In this document: positions 17,063 to 24,309 of the stretch, one piece after another
Position numbering within the stretch: position 1 is the stretch's first letter
How the letters are laid out: each line of letters begins with the position of its first letter
DNA from: Verrucomicrobiota bacterium
GTDB taxonomy: Bacteria > Verrucomicrobiota > Verrucomicrobiia > Limisphaerales > UBA1096
Reading direction: 5' to 3'
Assembly (NCBI GenBank): GCA_030747575.1
Contig: JASLKI010000293.1
Location: 1-26,149 of the forward strand
DNA: 26,149 bases
The notes under the pieces: model-generated
Told to the model about the DNA's origin: nothing
Seen by the model: the letters and a program-made list of their open reading frames with translations, nothing else
Databases searched by the model: none
Made by a program: the position numbers and the translations under genes

Positions 17063-17620
17063 TCACTCCTCACTGTCAGTGTCGCTGCTTTCGCTGGAAT
17101 CCTTTTTGACTGGCTCCTTTTCCACTGGCTGGGATGGTGACGGTTTCATCCGGGTGACATTCACTCGCTCAGGGAGCATCCCTTTGATGATGGTGCCCTC
17201 GGGTACGAGAACCCTGACTTGCTTGTTGGTCACGTTGACTCCGGGGGGAATGTCAGTGGGGTCTAGTAACACTTTGACTGCGGTTGGGCTGGTGAGGTCG
17301 GGAGCCGGGTCGGCGTCCGAACCCAGTGTGAGAGTCACCTGCGCAGGTTGGAGAATGTATTGCGTGGGGTCATCCGGCAACTTGAGCACCCGGATATCGT
17401 AGGCTTGAACGATGTTGATGCGATTGGTTGATGCGGGCGCTGCAGCCAGCGGAATAATAGCGGTGTTATCGACACGCTGCTCTGTGAGAGCCTGACCTTG
17501 GAAGCGATCTGGATTGCTGCCTGTATGGATGGTGTTGATGGTAATCCAAGTCAAAACAGCCAGCAGCAGGGAAGTGATTTTCCAGCCGATGTTGCGAGTT
17601 AAAATATCCTGCCAGCCCAT
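17063..17620 (-). CDS. cdaR: YbbR-domain protein, CdaR-like regulator of c-di-AMP synthesis
   Basis: This 185-aa protein has the typical YbbR start, NIGWKITSLLLAVLTWITI, a single N-terminal membrane helix (about 12-31), and then an extracytoplasmic region with one or two short YbbR-like units (about 75-165, for example VTLTLGSDADPAP and NVTNKQVRVLVPEG). It ends in an acidic tail (SSESSDTDSEE). It starts 1 bp after the cdaA stop, the conserved cdaA-cdaR pairing; in Firmicutes CdaR modulates CdaA activity through the membrane. It is shorter than the Bacillus protein, which has four YbbR units, so the symbol is assigned from context and the N-terminus. Confidence 0.75.
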   Translation of the reverse strand: MGWQDILTRNIGWKITSLLLAVLTWITINTIHTGSNPDRFQGQALTEQRVDNTAIIPLAAAPASTNRINIVQAYDIRVLKLPDDPTQYILQPAQVTLTLGSDADPAPDLTSPTAVKVLLDPTDIPPGVNVTNKQVRVLVPEGTIIKGMLPERVNVTRMKPSPSQPVEKEPVKKDSSESSDTDSEE

Positions 17621-17621
17621 G

Positions 17622-18473
17622 TCAGTGCGGGATTGCTTTGGCCTGAGTTGGGACGCTTCCCTGCTTGGCCTTAAGTGATCGGATCCAGCTCCTAAAACTA
17701 TGGTTCCGGATGGAGGTCACGAACACCGACGTTAGCGTCGTGCGCAGCTTGGTTTGTGAGATGCCAAGAACCAGTTGCCCCTTGTACGCAGTCGAGATGG
17801 AGCCGGTCTCCTCCGACACGACGATGACCAGCGAGTCGGATTCCTCGCTCATGCCGATGGCGGCGCGGTGCCGTGTGCCGATGGTTTTGCTGATGTCCTG
17901 TCGGCGCGTCAGCGGGAAGATGCAGGCCGCGCTCAGGATACGATTCTCGTTGATGATCACCCCGCCGTCATGGATAGCGTTGTTCGGAAAAAAAATGGTC
18001 TCGAGCATCTCTGGTGAGGCTTCGCAGTCCACGATGATTCCTGACTCAACAATGTCCTGCAAATGAGTGGATTGCTCGATGGCGATCAGCGCCCCGATGC
18101 GCGCCTCGCTGAGCCCGTCAACCGCCTGGATGATGACCTCGATGTTTTCACGCTGTTCACGCAGTGAGCCGAAGAAAGTCAGGTTGCCCAACCCGGCGAG
18201 CAGGCGGCGCAGTTCCGGCTGAAAGATCACCAGCACCGCTACGGCGGAGAAGCCGAAGAGGGAGGTCAGCAGTGCCGAGAGGACGGTCAGCTTGAGTGCA
18301 GCACAAAGCAGCGTGGCCCCAATTAGGCCGAGGAGGGCCACAACCATCGGCCAGCCACGTGTGCCCCGGAAAAACTTGAGCGTGTAATAAAAGGCGACAG
18401 ACAAAATGGAAATCTCAGCCACGAGACGCCAATAATCCACTACGCCCTGCAAGATGTTTGCCAGAATGTCCAT
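17622..18473 (-). CDS. cdaA: Diadenylate cyclase CdaA (membrane type)
   Basis: This 283-aa protein has three membrane helices in residues 1-85 (ISILSVAFYYTL, VVALLGLIGATLLCAAL, LTSLFGFSAVAVLVIF) followed by FQPELRRLLAGLG and the DAC catalytic domain (about 105-235). The catalytic signatures are present: Asp169-Gly-Gly in AIHDGGVII and GTRHRAA at 199-205. It condenses two ATP into c-di-AMP, which in other bacteria controls osmolyte and potassium transport and cell-wall homeostasis. It lies 3 bp after folP and 1 bp before cdaR, on one transcript. Length and order fit the family. Confidence 0.95.
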   Translation of the reverse strand: MDILANILQGVVDYWRLVAEISILSVAFYYTLKFFRGTRGWPMVVALLGLIGATLLCAALKLTVLSALLTSLFGFSAVAVLVIFQPELRRLLAGLGNLTFFGSLREQRENIEVIIQAVDGLSEARIGALIAIEQSTHLQDIVESGIIVDCEASPEMLETIFFPNNAIHDGGVIINENRILSAACIFPLTRRQDISKTIGTRHRAAIGMSEESDSLVIVVSEETGSISTAYKGQLVLGISQTKLRTTLTSVFVTSIRNHSFRSWIRSLKAKQGSVPTQAKAIPH

Positions 18474-18476
18474 GAT

Positions 18477-19313
18477 TTAGCTATTGTCGCTCAACGCCTC
18501 TGCCATCCGGACGGCCTGCACTGTCTCGGCGACATCGTGAACTCGCACGACGTGCGCCCCCTCAATCACCGACCAAACCGCGCATGCAAGTGAGGCTGGC
18601 AGACGTTCCTCGAGTGGCGTGCCGAAGAGCTTCCCAATGAACGATTTTCGGGAAACCCCGACCAAGAGCGGACGCTGTAAAACGCTAAACTGATTCAGCC
18701 CGCTCAGCAACTTTATATTGTGGTCCAGCTCCTTCCCGAAGCCGATGCCGGGGTCGAGTGCCACCTGTCCGCGGCTCACCCCGTACTCCGCCAACCGTGC
18801 CAACCGCTCGGCGAAAAAGCTACCGACCTCCCGCTGCACGTCGCCGTAACACGGCTTGGCCTGCATGGTTTGCGGTGTGCCCTGCATGTGCATGCAGACG
18901 TAACCGGCCCGGGCCTCGGCGACGAGCTGCCACATCTCCGGTGACTCGCGGTTGGCCGCGACGTCGTTGACGATCGATGCGCCGGCGTCAAGTGCGGCCT
19001 TGGCCACGGCCGGCTTTTGGGTGTCGATCGAGAGGGCGACGTCGCTGCGTTTGGCTAGGCGCTCAATCACCGGGACGACACGGCGTAGTTCCTCCTCCGC
19101 GGAAACTGAATCCGAGCCGGGGCGTGTTGATTCGCCGCCGATGTCGATGATTTCCGCACCATCGTCGGCCAAGCGTAATGCGTGATCGGCCGCCGAGTCG
19201 GTGTCGGGAAACCGGCCGCCGTCGGCGAAGGAGTCGGGAGTGGTGTTGACGATTCCCATCACCACCATCGGGCGGGGAAACTCAAACGTGACGTCGCGGG
19301 CAATCCAGCGCAC
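18477..19313 (-). CDS. folP: Dihydropteroate synthase FolP
   Basis: This 278-aa TIM-barrel enzyme joins p-aminobenzoate to dihydropterin pyrophosphate in folate synthesis. All signature segments are present: MGIVNTTPDSFADGG (19-33, the pterin/diphosphate loop), DIGGESTRPG (57-66), SIDTQKP (95-101), NDVAA (116-120), MHMQGTP (141-147), DPGIGFGK (187-194), SRKSF (221-225) and RVHDV (257-261). The cytoplasmic location fits the absence of a signal peptide. It is 44 bp downstream of the VKOR-DsbA gene and 3 bp upstream of cdaA; folP next to cdaA recurs in several phyla. A perfect palindrome copy ends 15 nt before its start codon. Confidence 0.96.
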   Translation of the reverse strand: MRWIARDVTFEFPRPMVVMGIVNTTPDSFADGGRFPDTDSAADHALRLADDGAEIIDIGGESTRPGSDSVSAEEELRRVVPVIERLAKRSDVALSIDTQKPAVAKAALDAGASIVNDVAANRESPEMWQLVAEARAGYVCMHMQGTPQTMQAKPCYGDVQREVGSFFAERLARLAEYGVSRGQVALDPGIGFGKELDHNIKLLSGLNQFSVLQRPLLVGVSRKSFIGKLFGTPLEERLPASLACAVWSVIEGAHVVRVHDVAETVQAVRMAEALSDNS

Positions 19314-19328
19314 GCGGAAGGATAGCGC

Positions 19329-19342
19329 CGCTTGGCCAAGCG
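19329..19342. repeat. Perfect 14-bp palindrome, copy 5 (upstream of folP)
   Basis: An exact CGCTTGGCCAAGCG lies in the 44-bp gap between the VKOR-DsbA stop and the folP start, 15 nt before the folP ATG. The spacing to the start codon is nearly the same as for copy 1. Confidence 0.9.
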
Positions 19343-19357
19343 TGCAATCGGCAAGGC

Positions 19358-20695
19358 TTATTTCAAGCCAAGGATTTTCTTGAGAATGGATTGCAGTGCG
19401 GCGTCCGACGGCGGCGGGCCGAAAATCACCTGATCCTTGATTATCGTCTGTGGCATCAACGACTTTTTGCCGTTCTTCGAGTTCAACTCATAGGCCCGAA
19501 TGTTCTGCTGAAGCTGCTGCTGAACGGTTGCGCTGGCGACGGCCTTGTTGAGTGCCGCCGCGCCGACGAGACTGGCCGCGTGTTCTCTCACATTCGCGAG
19601 CGGCTTGGTGGCCTTGTGGTTCGTGAACAGCCACCGGTCAAACGCGTCATACTTGGCCGGGGCGATCTGCTGGACGGCAAGGCAGATTTTTGCGTATTTG
19701 CAGGCATCGACGTGGTTGGGGTGCGTGCGCTTGAATTGTGCGTTGCAGTTGGCATCGAGCGGCATTGGTATCATCAGGCACGAAAGCTGGCCGTCAAACT
19801 GGTCAATTGCCGTGCGGATGAAACCGTGCAGATCCCGGCAATGGTGGCAGGTGTAATCAAACAGGCACCCGATCCTGTGCGGGGCATTCGCCGGGCCGAG
19901 CAGCGGCAGGCGCGTGGCGTCGAGCGAAAGGATGCTTCGCGGAACCAAAAACGGTTCAGCTTTGCGCGTCGAGGGCACTTCCGGGGTAACGGTCGCCACG
20001 GTCGGCTTCGGCTCGATAGCAGGCGCCGGCGGTGGAGTTGGTTTTGGCGTAGTCTTGGCCTCGGCGATTAGCGCGTTGGTTTGCGCTTGGCCAAGATCAA
20101 CGATCAAGGGAGCCTCTGGTTCCTTTGGGAGGAAGATTTGCCCGGCGGCGATCACCACCACCAAGCCAAGCGCCACGACGATCCCGGCGCCGAAGTTGAG
20201 CCTGACGGCAAGCCGCGAGCCGATGTCGCTGGCTTGGCTCAAAAAAATCACTGCCGCCAGCGAAGCCAAGCCGTGCGCCGAGCAGCAGTACGGACAAAAC
20301 GCTTTTATGGAGACCGCCTGCACGCCGACAAACCAAGCCGCCGCAGCGAGGGTGGCGAACGAGAAAATCGTGAGCGAGTTGAGAGAGCGCGTGGCTTTTT
20401 GCTGCTGGCCGATCTTGAGCGAAAATGTGCTGATGAAAAAAGCCCCGTAAAGCCCAAGGCCAAGCAACGACACCGGGATGCCAAGCCAATACGCCCACGG
20501 GCTGCCCAGCACCTTGTCGCAGTCCGACTCCGGGCCGCATCCGGGTACGTCTCCGCCTCTGGCCAACGTTGCGATCGCAAGGTAGGCAGTGATGATTGCC
20601 GCTGAAAACAACAGCATCCGCACCGCATGAGTCCAAGTGCCGGTGAGTGGCGCTTGGGCGGCCTGATTTTCTCGTTCGCGTTTGGCTTTGCCCAT
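19358..20695 (-). CDS. Vitamin K epoxide reductase-DsbA-like thioredoxin fusion
   Basis: The chosen start is the ATG at 20695 (445 aa); an upstream in-frame ATG at 20785 adds 30 residues of non-conserved sequence. Residues about 25-190 form a VKOR four- to five-helix membrane domain, with the loop cysteines Cys53 and Cys59 (GCGPESDC) and the redox pair Cys134-Pro-Tyr-Cys137. A Pro/Ala/Thr-rich linker (about 205-250) leads to a DsbA-like thioredoxin domain (about 255-445) with Cys283-His-His-Cys286 and the cis-proline Pro415 (LMPQT). The VKOR part passes electrons from the thioredoxin part to quinone, so one chain both makes disulfides and is re-oxidised. The catalytic domain is expected on the outer face of the inner membrane. 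A partial palindrome copy (20084-20095, Leu-Gly-Gln-Ala) starts the linker. It heads the folP-cdaA-cdaR operon. Confidence 0.92.
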   Translation of the reverse strand: MGKAKRERENQAAQAPLTGTWTHAVRMLLFSAAIITAYLAIATLARGGDVPGCGPESDCDKVLGSPWAYWLGIPVSLLGLGLYGAFFISTFSLKIGQQQKATRSLNSLTIFSFATLAAAAWFVGVQAVSIKAFCPYCCSAHGLASLAAVIFLSQASDIGSRLAVRLNFGAGIVVALGLVVVIAAGQIFLPKEPEAPLIVDLGQAQTNALIAEAKTTPKPTPPPAPAIEPKPTVATVTPEVPSTRKAEPFLVPRSILSLDATRLPLLGPANAPHRIGCLFDYTCHHCRDLHGFIRTAIDQFDGQLSCLMIPMPLDANCNAQFKRTHPNHVDACKYAKICLAVQQIAPAKYDAFDRWLFTNHKATKPLANVREHAASLVGAAALNKAVASATVQQQLQQNIRAYELNSKNGKKSLMPQTIIKDQVIFGPPPSDAALQSILKKILGLK

Positions 20696-20815
20696 GATAA
20701 GTCGGGTTCGACAAAAAGTTGGGCCAGAGTCCGCGCTGCCACAACGAGTTGCAAGCGTGAAGTTTAAGCCCAAGTTTCCGGGCAAACCAAAAAGGAAATT
20801 GAAGGCGCTGGCAAC

Positions 20816-21000
20816 TTAAGCCAGTCCACTCCACAATTTGAATGCTGACAGGTTCTGGTGCTAGGTCGTGCACAATCCCGTGGCAAGCGGCGAACGAAAC
20901 TTTCTTCCTTCTCCGTGCCCTTCAACCCCATAATGTTGCAGATGGCGTGGAATACCTCGTGAAGGAATGTGTCCTACAATGAATCCGGAGGTTGGCGTTG
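20816..21000 (-). pseudogene. Decayed 3' remnant of an HExxH metallopeptidase-like gene
   Basis: The 317-bp gap between the VKOR-DsbA start and the esterase stop carries a minus-strand remnant spread over three frames. The pieces in order are NANLRIH, then (other frame) DTFLHEVFHAICNIMGL-KGTEKEESFVRRL with an H-E-x-x-H zinc motif, then (third frame) ATGLCTT, a TAG stop at 20861-20863 where a Trp would fit, and HQNLSAFKLWSGLA before TAA at 20816. Together they resemble the C-terminal half of small ImmA/phage-type zinc peptidase-like proteins. At least two frameshifts and one stop make it non-functional, and the 5' half is missing. A variant palindrome (CGCTTGGGCAAGCT, 21001-21014) sits at the break next to the esterase stop. 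The remaining 20696-20815 shows nothing recognisable. Confidence 0.5.
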
Positions 21001-21012
21001 CGCTTGGGCAAG

Positions 21013-22290
21013 CTACTTCAGGTGGCGGTCGGCGAAGTTTAGGTATTGTTCCCAGTCGTAGTCGGTGACGTCGTGTTTGCCGGTGCGGAGGTGGTAACCA
21101 ACATGATGGCCAACGGGATGGTCGGCCTCTGGCTGCTGCGCCACGCCGACGCCCTTGAGGCCGAACAGTTCGTACACGGAACCGGCGTGGTAGCCGGAGA
21201 GGAATTCGCCGTTGGGGTCGGCCCACGGGTCTCCGGTGGCGCTGGCGATGTAAACGGGGCGCGGCGCGGCCAAGCCGATTAACATATGTTGATCGACCGG
21301 CAACTCGTTCACTCGATCGTTGTATTTTGTGAAGTTGTCACAGAACCAGTGGGGGAAGCTGGTATTGATCCGTTTGACTGTCTCCCCGAACTCACGCCGG
21401 CTCAATGCAGCGCCGCCACAGCCAGAGTCGTTTGAGACGACAAGAGCGAACCGCTCGTCCTGTGCGCCGGCCCAAAGGGAGGTTTTGCCGAGGCGCGAGT
21501 GGCCCATGACTGCGACTTTTTTGGCGTTGATGTCGCGGTCGGTCTCGAGGTAGTCGAGGCAGCGGCTCAGTCCCCACGCCCAAGCGGAGATGCTGCCCCA
21601 CTCGTCCGGCTTCGGTTTTGGGTAGAGGCGGTGTACGCCGTTGGCAAAGCTGTCGTCGTAGTCAGGATCAATGTCGCGATAGTCGATTGTGGCCAAGGCG
21701 TAGCCGCGCTCGAGGATTTTCTCGATGGCCCAGCGTGAGCGGCGTGACCCTCTGGAGCGCTTGTCGGCGCGATTGTTTTCGATGCCCCAATCCTTGTTGT
21801 TGCGAACCCAACTGCGGGTGATTGAGATACCAGGGTCGGGGTGGACGGTGTGGTTGCCGTCAAAGTTGATCGTGAGGAACGTCGGCACCGGGCCGTCGGT
21901 GTTTTTGGGCAGGTAAATTAACAGGTTAGCCTCGGGGGTAGCCTCCTTGCGGCTGAAGGTGGTGAGCACCTCGCGGCGGATCGCTTGGCCGCCAAGCGCG
22001 GTGTCGTCGTTTTGGATGACCTTGAACTTGAGGCCGCTTGGCTTGGCTGGGCTGCGGCCGTAAACGTGTTTTCGGAATAACTCGAGCACCTCTGGGCGGC
22101 GTTTCTCCGTCCAGTCTTTCGCCGATTCCACCGGGGTGCCGTCCTGCATGGTGAGCGAGTCGGGGAGTTCGTAACGTGGCACCTTGGCCTCGTCGTAGTT
22201 TGCGGCGGGCAGTGGGGAGTCGCTCATGGTTAGTCCGATCAGGGTGGCGATGCCCGGCAAAAACCGTTGGGTCGGCCAAAGGCTTGTCAT
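21013..22290 (-). CDS. CE15-like (glucuronoyl esterase type) alpha/beta-hydrolase, exported
   Basis: The chosen start is the ATG at 22290 (425 aa), which puts the hydrophobic stretch FLPGIATLIGL near the N-terminus as a signal peptide; an upstream ATG at 22326 adds 12 residues. The nucleophile elbow is MGHSRLGK (Ser265), followed by NDSGCGGAALSRR (287-299), the segment typical of CE15 esterases and their relatives. The C-terminus has HPVGHHVGYH-x-RTGKHD and YDWEQYLNFADRHL, where His395/His396/His400 are candidates for the catalytic histidine. CE15 enzymes cut ester bonds between glucuronic acid of xylan and lignin alcohols; substrates of marine relatives are often unknown, and annotation pipelines may call this acetylxylan esterase. 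It stands alone on the minus strand, divergent from mreB. Confidence 0.88.
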   Translation of the reverse strand: MTSLWPTQRFLPGIATLIGLTMSDSPLPAANYDEAKVPRYELPDSLTMQDGTPVESAKDWTEKRRPEVLELFRKHVYGRSPAKPSGLKFKVIQNDDTALGGQAIRREVLTTFSRKEATPEANLLIYLPKNTDGPVPTFLTINFDGNHTVHPDPGISITRSWVRNNKDWGIENNRADKRSRGSRRSRWAIEKILERGYALATIDYRDIDPDYDDSFANGVHRLYPKPKPDEWGSISAWAWGLSRCLDYLETDRDINAKKVAVMGHSRLGKTSLWAGAQDERFALVVSNDSGCGGAALSRREFGETVKRINTSFPHWFCDNFTKYNDRVNELPVDQHMLIGLAAPRPVYIASATGDPWADPNGEFLSGYHAGSVYELFGLKGVGVAQQPEADHPVGHHVGYHLRTGKHDVTDYDWEQYLNFADRHLK

Positions 22291-22373
22291 GCGCGGTATA
22301 CAAGCCAAGCGGCAGCGGAGAAGCAAGAACGGAGTGACAATCTTATTTTTTTGCCATCTAACGTTGTATTCAC

Positions 22374-22403
22374 TTGACGGTTTACGTACTCAAACCGTAG
22401 ACT
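22374..22403 (+). promoter_or_regulatory. Promoter of mreBCD-mrdA with inverted repeat in the spacer
   Basis: TTGACG (22374-22379), 18 bases and TAGACT (22398-22403) make a good sigma70-type promoter; transcription would begin near 22410, leaving a leader of about 13 nt before the mreB ATG. The inverted repeat ACGGTTT (22377-22383) / AAACCGT (22392-22398), spaced by 8 bases, covers the spacer and touches both boxes, as an operator would. Confidence 0.6.
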
Positions 22404-22422
22404 TTTTGTTTAGGCGCTATAC

Positions 22423-23451
22423 ATGTTAGGCAGTTTTAAGAACCTGTTTTCCAACGATATTGGAATTGATCTAGGTACGGCCAACTCTCTCGTTTATGTT
22501 CGAGACAGAGGGATTGTTCTGCGTGAACCCTCTGTCGTCGCGATTGAGGCGGGCATGACCACCGTTTTGGCGGTGGGCGAAGAGGCGAAACGGATGCTCG
22601 GCCGAACGCCGGGCAATATCGTGGCCATCCGTCCAATGAAGGACGGGGTCATTGCCGATTTCGAGATCACCGAGGCGATGTTGCGGAACTTCATCCAGAA
22701 GGTTCACAATCGCAAACTGATCGCTCCAAGGGTGGTGGTGGCTGTGCCATCGGGAATCACCGAGGTGGAGAAACGGGCGGTGAAAGATTCCGCCATCCAC
22801 GCTGGGGCGAGGGAGGTTTATCTGATAGAGCAGCCGATGGCCTCGGCGATCGGCGTGGGGCTGCCCGTACACGAGCCGACCGGCAACATGATTGTCGATA
22901 TTGGCGGCGGCACCTGCGAGATTGCAATTATCTCGCTCGCAGGAATCGTATTCAGCCGCAGTTTGCGTGTTGGAGGTGATGAGTTTGACGACACGATCAT
23001 GGCCTACATGAAGCGTGCCTACAATTTGATGATAGGCGAACGCACAGCAGAGGAAATCAAGATTACGATCGGTTCAGCGTATCCGCTGGAAGAGGAACTT
23101 TCGATGGAGGTGAAGGGCAGGGACCTGAGTGCCGGCCTGCCTCGGATCATGACAGTTCGTTCCGAGGAAATTCGGGATGCGTTGAAGGAGCCGCTGAACA
23201 ACATTCTTGAGTCCATCCGCTTGACGCTGGAAAGGTGCCCCCCCGAGCTTTCGGCCGATTTGGTCGACCGCGGGATTGTTGTCGCGGGTGGTGGTGCCCT
23301 CGTCAGGGGTATCGACCAATTGATCGCCGAGGAGACCGGCTTGCCGGTTCACATCGCTGACTCCCCATTGACGGCCGTGGCCGAGGGGACGGGTCGGGTG
23401 CTGCAGGAGTTGCAGTTCCTGCGGCGAGTGGCTTCCTCCAGCGGAGATTAA
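22423..23451 (+). CDS. mreB: Rod-shape-determining actin homologue MreB
   Basis: This 342-aa protein has the full MreB/actin-fold set: phosphate-1 loop DIGIDLGTANSLVYV (12-26), VAVPSGITEVEKRAV, phosphate-2 loop IVDIGGGTCEIAIISL, and the adenosine motif IVVAGGGALVRGIDQL. The length is standard. The N-terminus MLGSFKNLFSNDIG keeps the short amphipathic stretch that many MreB proteins use for membrane contact. MreB filaments under the inner membrane guide the elongasome that inserts lateral wall. It is the first gene of the cluster, with its own promoter and only a short leader (AGG 8 nt before the ATG). Presence of mreBCD and PBP2 implies a peptidoglycan wall and probably a rod or elongated shape. 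Confidence 0.98.
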   Translation: MLGSFKNLFSNDIGIDLGTANSLVYVRDRGIVLREPSVVAIEAGMTTVLAVGEEAKRMLGRTPGNIVAIRPMKDGVIADFEITEAMLRNFIQKVHNRKLIAPRVVVAVPSGITEVEKRAVKDSAIHAGAREVYLIEQPMASAIGVGLPVHEPTGNMIVDIGGGTCEIAIISLAGIVFSRSLRVGGDEFDDTIMAYMKRAYNLMIGERTAEEIKITIGSAYPLEEELSMEVKGRDLSAGLPRIMTVRSEEIRDALKEPLNNILESIRLTLERCPPELSADLVDRGIVVAGGGALVRGIDQLIAEETGLPVHIADSPLTAVAEGTGRVLQELQFLRRVASSSGD

Positions 23452-23478
23452 AGTGCGTTCGTCCCGTTGGGTGACGGG

Positions 23479-24300
23479 ATGAAACGATTTTTTTACAAAT
23501 CGCAGCAGACAGCGGTCGGGGCGGTGCTCCTGACAGTGTTTCTGCTGTTGGTGATGCCGGAGAGCGCCCGGGCGCGACTCAAGTCAGCCATCGGGGGGCT
23601 CTTTCTTCCGCTTGTCGGCATTAGCACCACCGGTCAGGTTGCGTTCGAGTCGATTGCCCAACTGGGGGCCACGAATTCCGAGCCATCACCCACGAACCAA
23701 GCATTTGGCCAAGCGCCGCCTTCTCTTTCCGTGCTCCAGGAAGAAGTCGACCGGCTTCGAAGTGTAAACAAACATTTGAGCAAGTTGCTGGCGTTGGAAC
23801 CGCTTATCCCGTGGGAAACCAAGCTGGTGCGAGTGGTCGGGCGAGACCCGTTCAACTGGTGGCGGAGGATTAGGATCAACCTTGGCAGCAACAAGGGGAT
23901 TCGATCTAATCAACCGGTCATCTCCGCCAAGGGTGATTTGGTGGGGCGAGTTTCAGTGGTTGGACCCTTGACCTCTTGGGTGGTTTTGGTAGGTGATCCA
24001 AACTGCAGATTCTCGGCACTGATCAAGGAGTCGCGAAGTCAGGGGGGCATTGTTTCACCACGGCAATTCAACTCAGATCTGAGAACAGTGGAATTGACCT
24101 ACCTGCCAAACGATGTCGAGTTGCGACCGGGCCAGGCCGTGGTCACCAGCGGGTTGGGTGGAGGGTTTCCAAAGGAAATCCCGGTTGGCCAAGTGGTTGA
24201 TTCATGGCTGTCGAAGGACGGCCTTTACGTGGAGGCACGAATCAAGCTACACGCCAACTTGAATCAACTCGAGACCGTGCGGGTGTTGACCCGATATTGA
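23479..24300 (+). CDS. mreC: Rod-shape-determining protein MreC
   Basis: The chosen start is the ATG at 23479 (273 aa); a TTG at 23467 would add four residues. There is one N-terminal membrane helix (VGAVLLTVFLLLVMP), then a short coiled coil (VLQEEVDRLRSVNKHLSKLLAL) and the MreC beta domains (RIRINLGSNKGIRSNQPVIS, DLVGRVSVVG, GLGGGFPKEIPVGQVV). MreC acts in the periplasm, where it bridges MreB/MreD and PBP2 and activates the transpeptidase. Between the helix and the coiled coil the polar stretch NSEPSPTNQAFGQAPPS includes a palindrome copy (core 23705-23712), and another core lies at 24185-24192. The gap after mreB is 27 bp. Confidence 0.95.
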   Translation: MKRFFYKSQQTAVGAVLLTVFLLLVMPESARARLKSAIGGLFLPLVGISTTGQVAFESIAQLGATNSEPSPTNQAFGQAPPSLSVLQEEVDRLRSVNKHLSKLLALEPLIPWETKLVRVVGRDPFNWWRRIRINLGSNKGIRSNQPVISAKGDLVGRVSVVGPLTSWVVLVGDPNCRFSALIKESRSQGGIVSPRQFNSDLRTVELTYLPNDVELRPGQAVVTSGLGGGFPKEIPVGQVVDSWLSKDGLYVEARIKLHANLNQLETVRVLTRY

Positions 24301-24309
24301 ACAAGCACC

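Noticed and set aside
18720..18991. Short open frames on both strands within folP
   Set aside because: They are shadows of the folP frame, which carries every family signature.
20097..20873. 258-codon minus-strand open frame spanning the VKOR-DsbA start and upstream gap
   Set aside because: It is out of frame with the clearly conserved VKOR domain and rich in Arg/Gly/Ala from off-frame reading.
612..24192. Reading the TTGGCCAA copies as an insertion sequence or CRISPR repeat
   Set aside because: Copies are irregularly spaced (from hundreds of bases to about 3.6 kb), lie within essential genes, and have no spacers, transposase or target duplications.
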